DNA from: Anaeramoeba ignava
Taxonomy: Eukaryota; Metamonada; Anaeramoebidae
DNA length: 64,000 nucleotides
Direction: 5' to 3'
NCBI GenBank assembly: GCA_028826165.1
Contig: JAPDFW010000071.1
Location: forward strand, 62,001 to 126,000
Within the stretch, counting starts at the first letter, position 1. The number at the start of each line of letters is the position of its first letter. The notes beneath the pieces were generated by a model. The model was not told where the DNA came from, ran no database searches, and saw nothing but the letters and a program-made list of their open reading frames with translations. The translations under genes were made by a program, and so were the position numbers. Positions 21,714-32,751 of this stretch are shown in pieces.

Positions 21714-24700
21714 TTAAATTTGGAAATGTTGTGGAATCTTTAATTTTGATTCTTCAGTTTTTGCTGCATCAATTAAATCTTTCATAGTTAACTTCTGATT
21801 TTCTTTTCTCCAAGCAGCATGAGTACAAGCACGAAAAACAGCATTTTGAATATTACTACCAGTAAAAACAAAAGCATTAGCAAGTTGAGAAAAATCAATA
21901 TTATCATCACGAGGAGTTTCTTTGGGAATATGAAACTTCCAGATTTGCTCTCTTAATTTTGGCTCAGGAACTTGGAATTCAATAACATAACTCATTCTTC
22001 TAAAAAACGACTTATCAATAGCATTTGGAAGATTTGTACAAAGAATAACAATTCCGTTGAATCTTTCCATGTGATATAAAAGCAATCCAACATCAATATT
22101 TGCATATCTTTCAGTTGAGTTATTAGCGTTTTCAATGCGTTTTCCAAAAATTCCTTCTGCTTCGTCAAAAACAATTAAATATTCGTTTTTTTCTGCTTCT
22201 GTGAAAAGAAGATCAACATTTTTTGCTGTATCACCAACAAACTTAGAAATCAATTCAGAAACATTAACAATTTTCAACGACTTTCCCAATTCATAACCAA
22301 TTGATTGAGCTGTTAAAGTTTTTCCAGTTCCAGGAGGACCAGAAAACATGACTGAAATACCCTTTCCGAAGCCATTTTTTTCTTCGAATCCCCAACTACT
22401 TAAGACTCTTCGAGCCTTTTCAAATTGTACAATTTCCTGGATCAGTTTTTTCTGGTTCTCGGGAAGAACAACAGAATCTAATCCTCTTGTTGGAACAATT
22501 CTTCGATGGAAACTTGTCATTTGTAATTTTCCTGTCATTTGGAATTTTGCTCCTTGAACAAGATCTTCTTGTCTTAAAACAACATCATTTGGACCGTCTC
22601 TTGAAACAGCCAAACTAAGTGCACTTATAATTGCGTTTTTAATTAATCCGCCTGTTAATTCAAATTTCATTGCTAATTTGGATAAATTAACGTTTTCTGC
22701 TAATTTCAGTTTTTTTGGTAAATGTGTTTGCCATATTTTTTCTCGTAAATATGGATCAGGTCGCATGAATTGAACAGATAGTGTTATTCTTCTGTACATA
22801 GCCTCGTCAAGATCATATGGTCGATTTGTTGCAAGAATTACAACTCCATCATATCGTTCAATTTCGGTTAATAATTGATTGATTTCTAATGATTTTCCAT
22901 GTTCTCTTGTTTCGAATAAACTTTCGCATTCATCAAAGAAGACCAATGCTGATTGAACTTTTGCTTCTCTCTATATTTATTTAAATATTTTAATATTTAT
23001 TTTAAATATTTTGAATATTTAATATTTATTTTAAATATTTATTTTAATATTTTAATATTTTAATTTATTTTAATATTTATTTAAATATTTAATATTTATT
23101 TTAAATATTTTAATATTTATTTTGAATATTTATTTTAATATTTATTTTAATATTTATTTTAATATTTTAATATTTATTTTAATATTTATTTTAATATTTA
23201 TTTTGAATATTTTAATTTATTTTAATTCTTACAAAAATAAATCTTAAATTTTCACCAGCTCTAATTCCACCTAATTTGGGAAAATTAACAAGCATAATCT
23301 TTCTATTCAAAATATTTCCAAGTGCATTTGCCATCATAGTTTTCCCTAAAATAATTTTAAATAAAAATTTAATAATCCAAAAAAAAATATTTGAAAATAT
23401 ATATAAATATATATATAAATATAAACCTGTTCCTGAAGCTCCAAAAAATAACATTACAACACCACCAGCACTTCCAATAACTTTTTCCAACTTAATTTTC
23501 TTTCGACAAATTTGGAATTGATCGAAATTCTGAACAGTATTAATAATCAAATCTTTTGTTTCTTGAGGTAAAACAACTTGATCCATGGAAACCTTACTTT
23601 TATATAAATGAGAACCTTCAACAAGTTCATCCATTTCAGTTTCCAATCCAAGAACAAAATCAAGCATTTTATAATCCAAACTTATCATTAAAGCATCTAA
23701 AGTTGATTCAAAATCCATCCAAGTTCTTGAATTTCCTTGATGAGCCAAAATAAATCCATCTTGAATCAACTTGGAATTTTTATAAAAATATTTTCTGAGT
23801 TGAATTTCTTGAATTAAACTCTCTGCAAAAAATCCAATCAATTGTGATGCTTGAATTTCTGAATAATTTCCCCATGTAAAACTTTGTACTTTATAAGAAA
23901 TATTCATTCCAACTAAACAAACTAATAATTTCTTTTCAAAATCATCTAATTTTCTACGATCCATTAATTTTTCCAGTCTTGGATACCATTTTCCAGCTTC
24001 TTTAGTTAATTTCAATCTTTTTGTTAGTTTTCTTTCATAAGTTTTTTCTTCTGCTTCACTTTGTCTATCATAAGATGTAGCAATAAATGGTCTATCTGTA
24101 TATCTATTCATACCTCTTTTTCTTGATGAATTTGTCATTACAGCATGAATCCAATCAAATCTATCTTCCAAATATTCGAGGTCATTAGAATAGGGTTTAA
24201 GAATTTTTTTTTCTTCATCTTTATCATCATCTTTATCAATATCTTTATCAATTTCATCATCTTTATCATCATCTTTATCATCTGTTTTGATTTCATCTTC
24301 TTTTTTAATTTCATCATCTTTATCAATTTCATCATCTGTTTTAATTTCATCATCTGTTTTAATTTCATCTTCTTTTTTATCAATTTCATCTTCTTTTTTA
24401 ATAATTTCATCTTCTTTTTTAATTTCATCTTCTTTTTTAATTTCATCTTCTTTTTTAATAATTTCATCTTCTTTTTTATCAATTTCATCTTCTTCTTTCA
24501 TTTCTAAAGGAATTTCTAACTTAATTTCTTGCTCAGAAAAACGATGTAAAAGCTTCATTCTTTGATCTTCTCCAATTTCACCTTCGGGATATAATTGATC
24601 TTCAAAATTTTTTTGATTCTTTAATTCATTTGTAATATATTCATATAAATCATAATCTTCATCAAGTTCTGAACGAATTCTGTTTAATTTCCCAATTTCA

Positions 24701-26558
24701 CTTTGTTCTGATTCATCCATATCATCATAATCATGAACACCTTGAAAAAGAATCTTAGCTAAAACTGTTCCAGATAGTTTCATTTTTTGAACAGGTGTCA
24801 ATTTGGCTCCAGCAACAGAATATATAAATTCTGGTGAAATATTCAAATAAACATTATAAGGATTGTTATAATAATATCCCATATCATCAAGAACTCCATC
24901 TTTAATATGTTCTCTTTTAATATTAATAAATTTAATAACATCATCCCATTCCATTCCAACTATTCTCATCATATCATGAATATCATCAAGATAAAAAGGC
25001 ATGTAATGTGAATAATAAAACCAATCATCCCAATTTTTACTTGAAATTTGATGCACTTTTTCTCGATTTGGATTCTAAATTAAAAATTATTAATTTTAAT
25101 TTATATTTTTAATAAAAAAAGTAATTTTACAGAAACAGATTGCATAATTTTATCAATAACAATGAAATGTAATAATCTAGATTCTTTTTCTGTTAATTTA
25201 TATGCTTCGCAAGCTTGAACAATTAAGGGTTTTTCCTATAAAGAAAATTTAAAATTTAAAATTAAAATTTAAAATTAAAATTAATATTAAAATTAAAATT
25301 AAAATTAAAATTTAAAATTAAAATTAAAAATTTAAATTAAAAATTTAAAATTAAAATTAAAAATTAAAATTAAAATTAAAATTAAAATTAAAATTAAAAT
25401 TAAAATTAAAATCAAAATTTAAAATTAAAATTAATTTAAAATTAACATTAAAATTAAAATTAAAATTAAAATTAAAATTAAAATTAAAAATTAAAATTAA
25501 AATTAAAATTAAAATTAATATTAAAATTAAAATTAATATTAAAATTAAAATTAAAATTAAAATTAAAATTAATATTAGAATTAAAATTAAAATTAAAATC
25601 AAAATTAAAAATTTAAAATTAAAATTAAAATTAAAAATTAAAATTAAAATTAAAATTAAAATTAAAATTAAAATTAAAATTAAAATTAAAATTAAAATTT
25701 AAAATTAAAAATTAAAATTAAAATTAAAATTAAAATTAATTAAAATTATTAAAATTAAAATTAAAAATTAAAATTAAAAATTAAAATTAAAAATTTTTAT
25801 TTAATTTGTTCTGTAAAAATTATTATTTTTATTAAAATTAAAATTAAAATTAATAAATAATTAAAATTAAAATTATTAAAATTAAAATTAAAAATTAAAA
25901 TTAAAATTAAAATTTAAAATTAAAATTAAAATTTAAATTTAAAATTAAAATTTAGAATTAAAATTATAATTAATATTAAAATTAAAATTAAAATTAAAAT
26001 TAAAATTAAAATTTAAAATTAAAATTAAAATTAAAATTAAAATTAAAATTAAAATTAAAATTTAATATTAAAATTAAAATTAAAATTAAAATTAAAATTA
26101 GAATTAAAAATTTTTTATTTATTTACAGTTTGTTCTGTAACTTCAAGTCTTTTATTAATTTTGTTTTGGATAAGAACAATAAGTCTTTCACAAGATTCAA
26201 TAAATCTAGTTGTTAATTCAAAACCTTATTAAATTTAAATTAAAAAAAAAAATTTAAATAAAAATTAAATTAAGTTCCAAATTAAAAAAAATTAATTAAA
26301 AAATTTTGTTTTTGTTTTTGTTTTTGTTTTATTATTTTTACTCCAATTTTCTGTACAATCAACTAATAATTTAGGTACTCTAAATGGTGTTGATTTTGCA
26401 TAAATTGAAAGGACTAAAATTTCTCTATAAAAAATGAGATAGTCATCGTTACTTTTTAATGGATCTGTATCTTTTGATTCAAAAAGTGAAATAATATTTT
26501 CATTGAATACGTATTTCATTTCATTACAATATTCTACTATTTCTTCAATAACTTCCAT
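21714..26558 (-). CDS. Tandem-AAA ATPase with helical N-terminal region
   Basis: Six exons (26558-26342, 26224-26127, 25235-25131, 25074-23427, 23345-23233, 22970-21714) sum to 1145 residues. AAA domain 1 has Walker A FGASGTGKTMMANALG and Walker B ALVFFDECESLF; AAA domain 2 has Walker A FSGPPGTGKTLTAQSIG and Walker B YLIVFDEAEGIFGKR, with Arg-rich sensor regions after each (MYRR, FFRR). A long acidic N-terminal region precedes them and contains a degenerate KKEDEI/TDDEI repeat (about 24230-24490). The two AAA modules are CDC48/ATAD-like in motif order, but the N-terminus is not one I can name; it gives a general impression of double-AAA proteins seen in bacteria. Likely a hexameric remodelling ATPase; substrate unknown. 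The Walker A of domain 1 is interrupted by an 81-base intron. Start chosen at the first ATG in frame, 26558. Confidence 0.85.
22971..23232. repeat. AATATTTATTTT array in AAA ATPase intron
   Basis: A 262-base intron of AATATTTATTTTA units with donor GTAAGA and acceptor ATATAG. Confidence 0.85.
24230..24490. repeat. Coding KKEDEI/TDDEI repeat
   Basis: A coding repeat of about 15-18 bases (for example TTCATCTTCTTTTTTAAT), encoding Lys/Asp/Glu/Ile, inside the N-terminal region of the AAA ATPase. It stays in frame throughout. Confidence 0.85.
25236..26126. repeat. AAAATT array in AAA ATPase intron 2
   Basis: An 891-base intron made of AAAATT hexamers with occasional AAAATTT and ATT variants, between donor GTAAAT (26126) and acceptor CTATAG (25236). 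Confidence 0.9.
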
Positions 26559-26973
26559 TTTAATAATTTTTTCCAATTAAAGCAAAAGAAAAAATGAAAA
26601 AAAAAAATTAATTAAAAAAAATTTTTCGTTTTTTTTTTGTTTTTATTCTATTCCCTTTTTAATTTTAATAATAAATTTATTTTAATTTTAATTTATCTAA
26701 CAATTTCCAAATTATTTATTATTTTTAGATTATTTCTATTTTTTGACCCAAATTGATCAAAAAAAAAATTAATTCAAAAAAATTTCTTCTTTTTCTTCTT
26801 TTTCTTCTTTTCTTTTTGGAAATAATTTTAATTTAATTTTAATAATAAATTTATTTTAATTTTAATTAGTTTTCAATGTCAAATTTATTATTTTTATTTT
26901 TTATTTTAGTTTTTGTTTCAATTTGATCAAAAAAAAAATGTTTTTTTTTCATTTTTTTTCTTTTAAAAAAAAA
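26559..26973. promoter_or_regulatory. Divergent spacer with a duplicated ~165-bp segment
   Basis: This 415-base gap separates the AAA ATPase and Chibby starts. It contains two imperfect copies (about 26655-26770 and 26818-26937) of a segment running from a TTTTTAATTTTAATAATAAA-like block to TTGATCAAAAAAAAA. TCATTTTTTC on the minus strand (near 26610) and TCATTTTTTTTCTTTT on the plus strand (26949-26964, 23 bases before the Chibby ATG) are the probable start elements. Confidence 0.5.
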
Positions 26974-27348
26974 ATGTTTTCAAAATGGAAAAAACCAAAT
27001 CTTTTTAAAAAAATTTTTGGAAAATCTACTCAACAAAATAATTGGTTTTCATTCAAAAAAGAAAAATTCCAAAAAGAAAATAATTTAGAAATTGTTCTTT
27101 CTGATCTTTGTTTAGTTTATGAAAATAATGAATGGAAAATAAATCAAAATCAAAATCAAAATCAAAATCAAATTCAAATTCAAATTCAAAATCAGAATGA
27201 AATTGAAAATCATAAAAAAATAATTAAATCTCTTGAAAATCAAATTGTTTTGTTAAATTTAAAAATTGAAATTTTGATTGATCTTTTAATTCGCGAAAAA
27301 ATATCAAAAGAAAATCAAAATCAAAAAGAAAATCAAAAAGAAAATTGA
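26974..27348 (+). CDS. CBY1: Chibby family protein
   Basis: Single exon, 124 residues, the usual Chibby length (about 126). A basic N-terminus is followed by LCLVYENNEWK, matching the conserved Chibby box around phenylalanine-glutamate-asparagine-glycine-x-tryptophan, then a QN insertion and a C-terminal leucine heptad coiled coil (NQIVLLNLKIEILIDLLIRE) that corresponds to the Chibby dimerisation helix. In other eukaryotes Chibby sits at basal bodies and the ciliary transition zone. Start at 26974 chosen because it follows the TCATTTTTTTTCTTTT element by 23 bases; an earlier in-frame ATG overlaps that element. Identification rests on two short motifs and size, so it is probable rather than certain. 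Confidence 0.72.
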   Translation: MFSKWKKPNLFKKIFGKSTQQNNWFSFKKEKFQKENNLEIVLSDLCLVYENNEWKINQNQNQNQNQIQIQIQNQNEIENHKKIIKSLENQIVLLNLKIEILIDLLIREKISKENQNQKENQKEN

Positions 27349-27616
27349 TAAAAAAAACAAAACAAAACAAATTGAAAACAAATTGAAAAAAAATTGTTTG
27401 TTTTTGATTTAAATTTAGATTTTATTTTGATTTTTGTATTTGTATTTTTAATTGTAATTATCGACTTTTTAATTGTATTTTTCTGATAATTCTTTTCGAG
27501 TTATTATTATGAAAGAAATTAAAAAAAAAAAGATGAAAGAAAGAAAATGAAAAAATGAAAAAATGAAAAAAAAAGAGAGAGAAAATGGATATCTAAAAAA
27601 GAAAAGGAGGATAAAA
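27349..27616. other. Convergent 3' spacer
   Basis: A-rich and T-rich 268-base gap between the stops of Chibby and RPL11. No gene, RNA or clear repeat seen. Confidence 0.6.
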
Positions 27617-28940
27617 TTAATTGTCGATAACAAATCCTTCATATTTTGTTTGAAACCATTTAATGGCATCATTTCGTGTGACTTTTTGTTTGTTTCCCAT
27701 TTTATTCTTTCTACGTTTTCTATTCTTAACTCTTTTTCCGGGTCTTTCAAGAACAACAAAGAAATCCATTCCATAAATTCCAATTGTTGGATCATATCTT
27801 AATCCAAGATCAATATGTTCATCAACTCCAAAACCAAAAGAACCTTGGTCTGTGAAACATTTTTTATTTAATTCAAATTCTTTAACTTTTAAACCTTTTT
27901 CTAAAATTTCTTCTGCTTTTTTTCCTCTAACTGTAACATGACAGGCAATCTTTTCATTTCTTCTAATACCAAATCCACGAATTGTTAATCTTGCTAAAAT
28001 ATTTATCAATTCAATATAAATAAAATTATAAATAAAATTATAAATAAAATTATAAATAAAATTATAAATAAAATTATAAATATAAAATTATAAATATAAA
28101 TTATAAATAAAATTATAAATAAAATTATAAATTATATTATAAATAAAATTATAAATAAATTAAATTATAAAATTAAAATTATAAATTAAATTATAAAATT
28201 AAAATTATAAATAAATTATAAATAAATAAAAATAAATAAAATTATAAATATAAATATAAATAAAAATATAAATAAATAAAATATAAATAAAAAATTATAA
28301 ATTAAATATAAATTTAAAAAAATTATAAATTAAATAAATTGAGTATAAATAAAAATTATAATTTAAATTATAAATTATAAATAAAATTATAAATTAAAAT
28401 TATAAATAAAATTATAAATTAATTAAAAATTAAATAAATATAAAACAAAATTATATAAATAAAATTATAAATTAAAATTATAAATAAAATTAAATTAAAT
28501 ATAATTATAAAATAAATTATAAAATAAAATTATAAATTAAAATTATAAATATAAAATTCAATTTTAAAATATAAATTCTCATTTGTAATAAATTAAATTC
28601 ATTTGAAAATTATAAATTCATTTGTAATTATAAATTCATTTGTAAATTAAATTATAAATTCATTTGTAAATGTAAATTCATTTGTAAATTCATTTGTAAA
28701 TAGAATTATAATTTAAATAGATATTATTTTTATACATTTTGAAAGAACTGGAGTTTGGTCAGTTAATTGTTCTAAAACTTTTGCAGCTCTTGTTAATCTA
28801 TCACCAGATTCACCAACTCCAATGTTTAAACAAAGTTTTTCAATTCTAACTTTTTTCATTGGATGTGTTTCTTCTTGTTCTTTTTCAATTTCTTGATTGT
28901 CTTGGTCTTGTTCTATTGGTTTTTTTTCTTTATCTGACAT
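27617..28940 (-). CDS. RPL11: 60S ribosomal protein L11 (uL5)
   Basis: Two exons (28940-28736 and 27993-27617) give 193 residues. The conserved core is unmistakable: [67 protein letters not shown] and [14 protein letters not shown]. The N-terminus has an acidic extension ([15 protein letters not shown]) of about 20 residues beyond the usual start. uL5 contacts 5S rRNA in the large-subunit central protuberance. The 742-base intron (donor TGTATAA, acceptor TTTTAG, phase 1) falls right after VLSK. The gene is intact and its sequence is well conserved, so it is a useful calibration of true coding sequence here. Confidence 0.97.
27994..28735. repeat. ATAAAATTATAA array in RPL11 intron
   Basis: Intron built from ATAAAATTATAA units, changing near the 5' end to TAAATTCATTTG repeats (about 28585-28700). 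Confidence 0.9.
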
Positions 28941-29203
28941 GATTTTATAACAAAGAGAAAAGAAAAATAAGAGAAAAAAAATGAAAAAAAAAAATTTAAA
29001 AATTAATTAAAAAAAAAAAGAAAAAAAAATTTTTTTTTAATTAAAATTTTTTTTTTATTATTGTGGGCAAAAAAGAAAAAAAAAGAAAAAAAAGAAAAAA
29101 AATTTTTTAATTTGCAATTCGATTCTTAGGAAAAGATATTATTTTTTTTTAATTAATTTTTTTTTAATTAATTTTTATTTATTAATTTTTTTTATTTTAA
29201 ATT
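28941..29203. other. Homopolymer-rich spacer
   Basis: Long A and T runs between the RPL11 start and the ZIP transporter stop. A TCATTTTTTTTCTC element on the minus strand near 28980 is the likely RPL11 start element. Nothing else recognised. Confidence 0.55.
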
Positions 29204-30391
29204 TCAATTAAAAATTGCAACAACAGTCATTAAAGTAAAACCAAGAATTCCAAAACCAATTTTTTGAGTTGGTTTTTCTCCATCAATTACATTTTTAAAT
29301 TCATAAGAAGCAGCAAATAAAAACGTTCCACTTGCAAGAGCAACAAAAAAAGAACAAATAACAGGACTATTATAATTATAAATAGCAATTCCAGTAATAA
29401 TTCCAATAGGAGAAGCTGTTCCAAAAATAATAAGATACAAAATAACAGTTTTTCTATTGGATCGATAAGCCCGAATCAAACTGGTTCCAATAGCGAATGC
29501 GCCAATCCATTTGTGGGCAATAATTGCAATTCCGATTCCAAGTGCTTGATGGAAATTTGTGGCTACACCAAGTGCCAATCCTTCAAGAAAACCATGGAAA
29601 CTAAGTGTAATAAATAACACAATTGAAATGATCCGAAAAGAAATTGTTTCTTGCTTTAAAAAAACTTCAGGATCAGGTTGAAACTCTTCAGCTCCTGAAG
29701 ACAGAATTTCCGTTTTTTCATTTTTGGGTTTTTCCGGCATATTTTTGGGGGGGTCTTTATTATCTTCACTTGTTTCTGACAGCTGGTGATCTTTATTAAA
29801 ATTTTCCTTTTGAACCAAATTATCTTCTTCTTGTGTTTTTTCATTTTCAATAAGATCTGGATCGAAAAATGAAAAACTGCTACTTGGTAAGTTATGTCTT
29901 TTTTTGATAATGGGTCCTAATATATTTTCAATTATTAATGTAATGAAAAACCCTCCTCCACAACAAAGCATTGTGTAAGGGAAATATAAACCATGTTGGA
30001 TTAAGATTTTTTCTGATCCATGAAGCATATGAATTAATGATCCTCCTAAAAATACTCCTCCTGTTTGAGTTTTTTTTGAATATTTTTCATTTGAGATTTT
30101 TCATCAAATTTATTTTTTATAATTTCGATAGTAAGTTTTTATTTATATTTCATCCGAAAGTTATTGGGAATTTTGTTTAATTTTTGATTAAGATGAAAAA
30201 TTAAAAAAAAATTTTTTTGGTTGTTGTTGTTTTTTTTTTTATATAATAAAAATTTCACCAGCCATTGCTTCTGCATAACGAACTACCATTCCTTTTGAAC
30301 TTGTAAATCTGTAAGGAAGAAGTCCGCTTGATAAAGCAATAAAAAGTATAAGCAGAAGAGAAATTACTTTAATCAAAAGAATTTCATCCAT
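29204..30391 (-). CDS. ZIP (SLC39) family metal-ion transporter
   Basis: Two exons (30391-30259 and 30060-29204) joined by a 198-base phase-1 intron give 329 residues. Hydrophobic helices occur at about residues 6-24, 45-60, 70-90, then a hydrophilic acidic loop, then five more helices. ZIP signature residues are in helix IV, SFHGFLEGLALGVATNFHQA, and helix V, AHKWIGAFAIGTSL; the second helix region reads GGVFLGGSLIHML. Family members import zinc, iron or manganese into the cytosol; helix IV pattern is closest to the ZIP1-3 branch. The large cytosolic loop carries only one histidine, so it lacks the usual His-rich metal-binding cluster. First exon found by homology to the ZIP N-terminus. TCATTTTTT elements lie about 17 and 31 bases before the ATG. 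Confidence 0.9.
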
Positions 30392-30474
30392 TTATTTAAA
30401 AAAAAAATGAAAAAAAAAAAATGAAAAAAAATTGAAAAAAAAATTAAAAAAAATTTCCGTTTTCTATTTTTTGA

Positions 30475-32637
30475 TCAATTCAAATTTTCTTCTTTTTTTC
30501 TTTTTTTTTTAATTTTTCTAAATCTTTTTTTATGTTTCATTGATTTTAAATGGGAATTCCATTCATTAATTCCATTTAACATTTTGGAACAAATTTCACA
30601 ATAATATTTTTTCCATTTAATTTGAGGTTGATTTTGTTTATTTTGGAATTTAACTAAATAATTTTTTGGTAATTCATTTCCTTTTAGGAATTGTTCTGTA
30701 ATTTGGATAGCTGGTTCAATAACTTCTTTTGAAAATGTTTCTTTTTTTGTCCATTTAAATTGAAAAATTTGAAAATTACGAGCAAGAAATCTATTTACGA
30801 TATAAGTTCTTTGTTTTCTTGCGTATTTTCTTGTAATTTGTTTATGTTTTTGGATAGCTTTTTTGAATTCATTTTCCAATTCATTTTCATTATTTTGAAT
30901 ATTTTGAATATTTTGATTATTTTTATTAATTTGATTATTTTCCAATTCATTTTCAATATTTTGAATATTTTGAATATTTTGATTATTTTTATTAATTTCA
31001 ATATTTTGATTATTTTGAATATTTTGATTATTTTGAATATTTTGATTATTTTGATTATTTTGAATATTTTGATTATTTTGATTATTTTGAATGATTATTT
31101 TGATTATTTTGATTATTTTGAATATTTTTATTATTTTGATTATTTTGATTATTTTGAATATTTTGAATATTTTGATTATTTTGAATATTTTGATTATTTT
31201 GAATATTTTCATTATTTTGATTATTATTTTGATTATTTTGATTATTTTGATTATTTTGATTATTTTGAATATTTTGATTATTTTGAATATTTTGAATATT
31301 TTGAATATTTTGAATATTTTCATTATTTTGAATATTTTGATTATTTTGATTATTTTGAATATTTTGAATATTTTGAATATTTTGAATATTTTCATTATTT
31401 TGATTATTTTGATTATTTTGAATATTTTGAATATTTTGAATATTTTCTTTTCCAAATTCCTCTTGTTGATTATGTTGATTATGTTGATTATGCTGAATAT
31501 TTTCTTTTCCAAATTTCTCTTGTTGATTATGTTGATTATTTTGATTCTCTTGATATTTATCATAAACTTCTAAATATTTCTTAAATTCTTTAAATCCAAT
31601 AGCTTGAAATAATCCATCTGAAAAATCAACTTCCTTCTCATTTTCCTTAATTTTATTATGCATAAAAAGTATTTCGTTTTGTAAACCAGAATCAACCATT
31701 TCATCAACTCTTGAATCCAAATGAAAATCCAAAATTTTTTGTTCACAATCAACCCAAAGAAACAAACAATCAAATCTAAAAGAAGGAACATCTGAATTTA
31801 ATTCCTTTTGAACATCACTAAGTTTTTTCCGATTTTGTTGATAAAATTCAAGACCTCTTCTAATTTTACGAGAATCTTTCGGATGAATTTTATTAGCAAG
31901 TTCAGGATCAATTTTTGTTAAAAGAGAATATTCAATATTTGAAATAAAATCTTTTTCTTGATTAAAATTAATTTCTTTTTTTAATTCTTCAATATTTAAA
32001 TTTGGTTTTTTATTGAATTATCTTTTTCCTCAATAAGTTTATTTTGAAGAACTATTGCTTCAATATAATAATTAGTTCCCCCAACAAGAATTGGAATTTT
32101 GTTTCTATTATGAATTTCTTCAATGTATTTTTTTTTTGGAATGAAAATGAAGAGAAAAGTTTATCAAGAAAAATAAACTTAATTTAAATAATTTTAAATA
32201 ATTTTCTTTCTTTTTTTTTTTTAAATTTAAAATGATTAAATTAAAAAGGATATAATTTTTAAAGCATCTTGTTGAAATTCTTTAACTGTATAATGCTTAT
32301 GTGATAAAGGATCAAGAAATCCAATTAAATGATGAGGAATATTTTGAGATTCTTTGTCTAAAATTTTATTAGTAGCAATATCAAGTCCCTTTTCAAATTT
32401 TTTGAAATAAATTAATTTGAAATGAATTTGAAATTAATTTTGAAATAAAACCTGATAAATTTGTTGAGAATCTGCATTTATTACTTCTCCATTTAATTTT
32501 TTAGCTAAATAAACTCCAAGTTTTGATTTTCCTTTTAAAATTTTAATTTTAAATGTAAATTTTAGTTTGTAAATTTAAATTGTAATTTAGAAAATACCAG
32601 TTCCAGTTAAACCAAGAACAACAATTAATTTTTTCAT
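30475..32637 (-). CDS. TRIT1: tRNA dimethylallyltransferase (isopentenyltransferase)
   Basis: Four exons (32637-32598, 32531-32452, 32388-32254, 32124-30475). The split P-loop GLTGTGKSKLG, then NADSQQIYQGLDIATNK, HHLIGFLDPL, the key KIPILVGGTNYYIEA and later KDSRKIRRGLEFYQQ identify MiaA/MOD5/TRIT1, which adds dimethylallyl to A37 of tRNAs. A C-terminal C2H2 finger (CEICSKMLNGINEWNSHL) is the eukaryotic form. Intron 3 (32253-32125) appears to be AT-AC. Two frame breaks are visible: a one-base deficit in a T6 run at 32006-32011, and a five-base deficit at about 31090 in a QN-rich insertion encoded by ATTATTTTG repeats. The coding sequence on both sides of each break is conserved. It may be intact in reality. 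No clear targeting peptide. Confidence 0.88.
30890..31560. repeat. Coding NNQ/NIQ repeat in isopentenyltransferase
   Basis: ATTATTTTG and AATATTTTG nonamers encode (NNQ/NIQ)n on the minus strand between the catalytic domain and zinc finger. The antisense IL/YF-rich readings are artefacts. Confidence 0.85.
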
Positions 32638-32751
32638 AAATTATTTGAAAAAAATAAAATGAAGAAAAAAATGAAAAAAATAAATTTGATTTTTTTGATT
32701 TATTCTTCAAAATAAAAAAAAAAAAAGAGAAGAAGAAGAAAAAATAAATTT

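Noticed and set aside
24138-24565. Lys/Met-rich and Phe/Ile-rich frames
   Set aside because: Shadows of the in-frame KKEDEI repeat of the AAA ATPase.
25357-25602. ILILIL open frame
   Set aside because: AAAATT hexamer intron sequence.
30760-31584. Plus-strand hydrophobic/aromatic open frame
   Set aside because: Antisense of the coding NNQ repeat of the tRNA isopentenyltransferase.
31570-31791. Small open frame starting MFLLLDLIVCFFGLIV
   Set aside because: Alternative frame over the conserved FRFDCLFLWVDCEQKILDF segment of the isopentenyltransferase.
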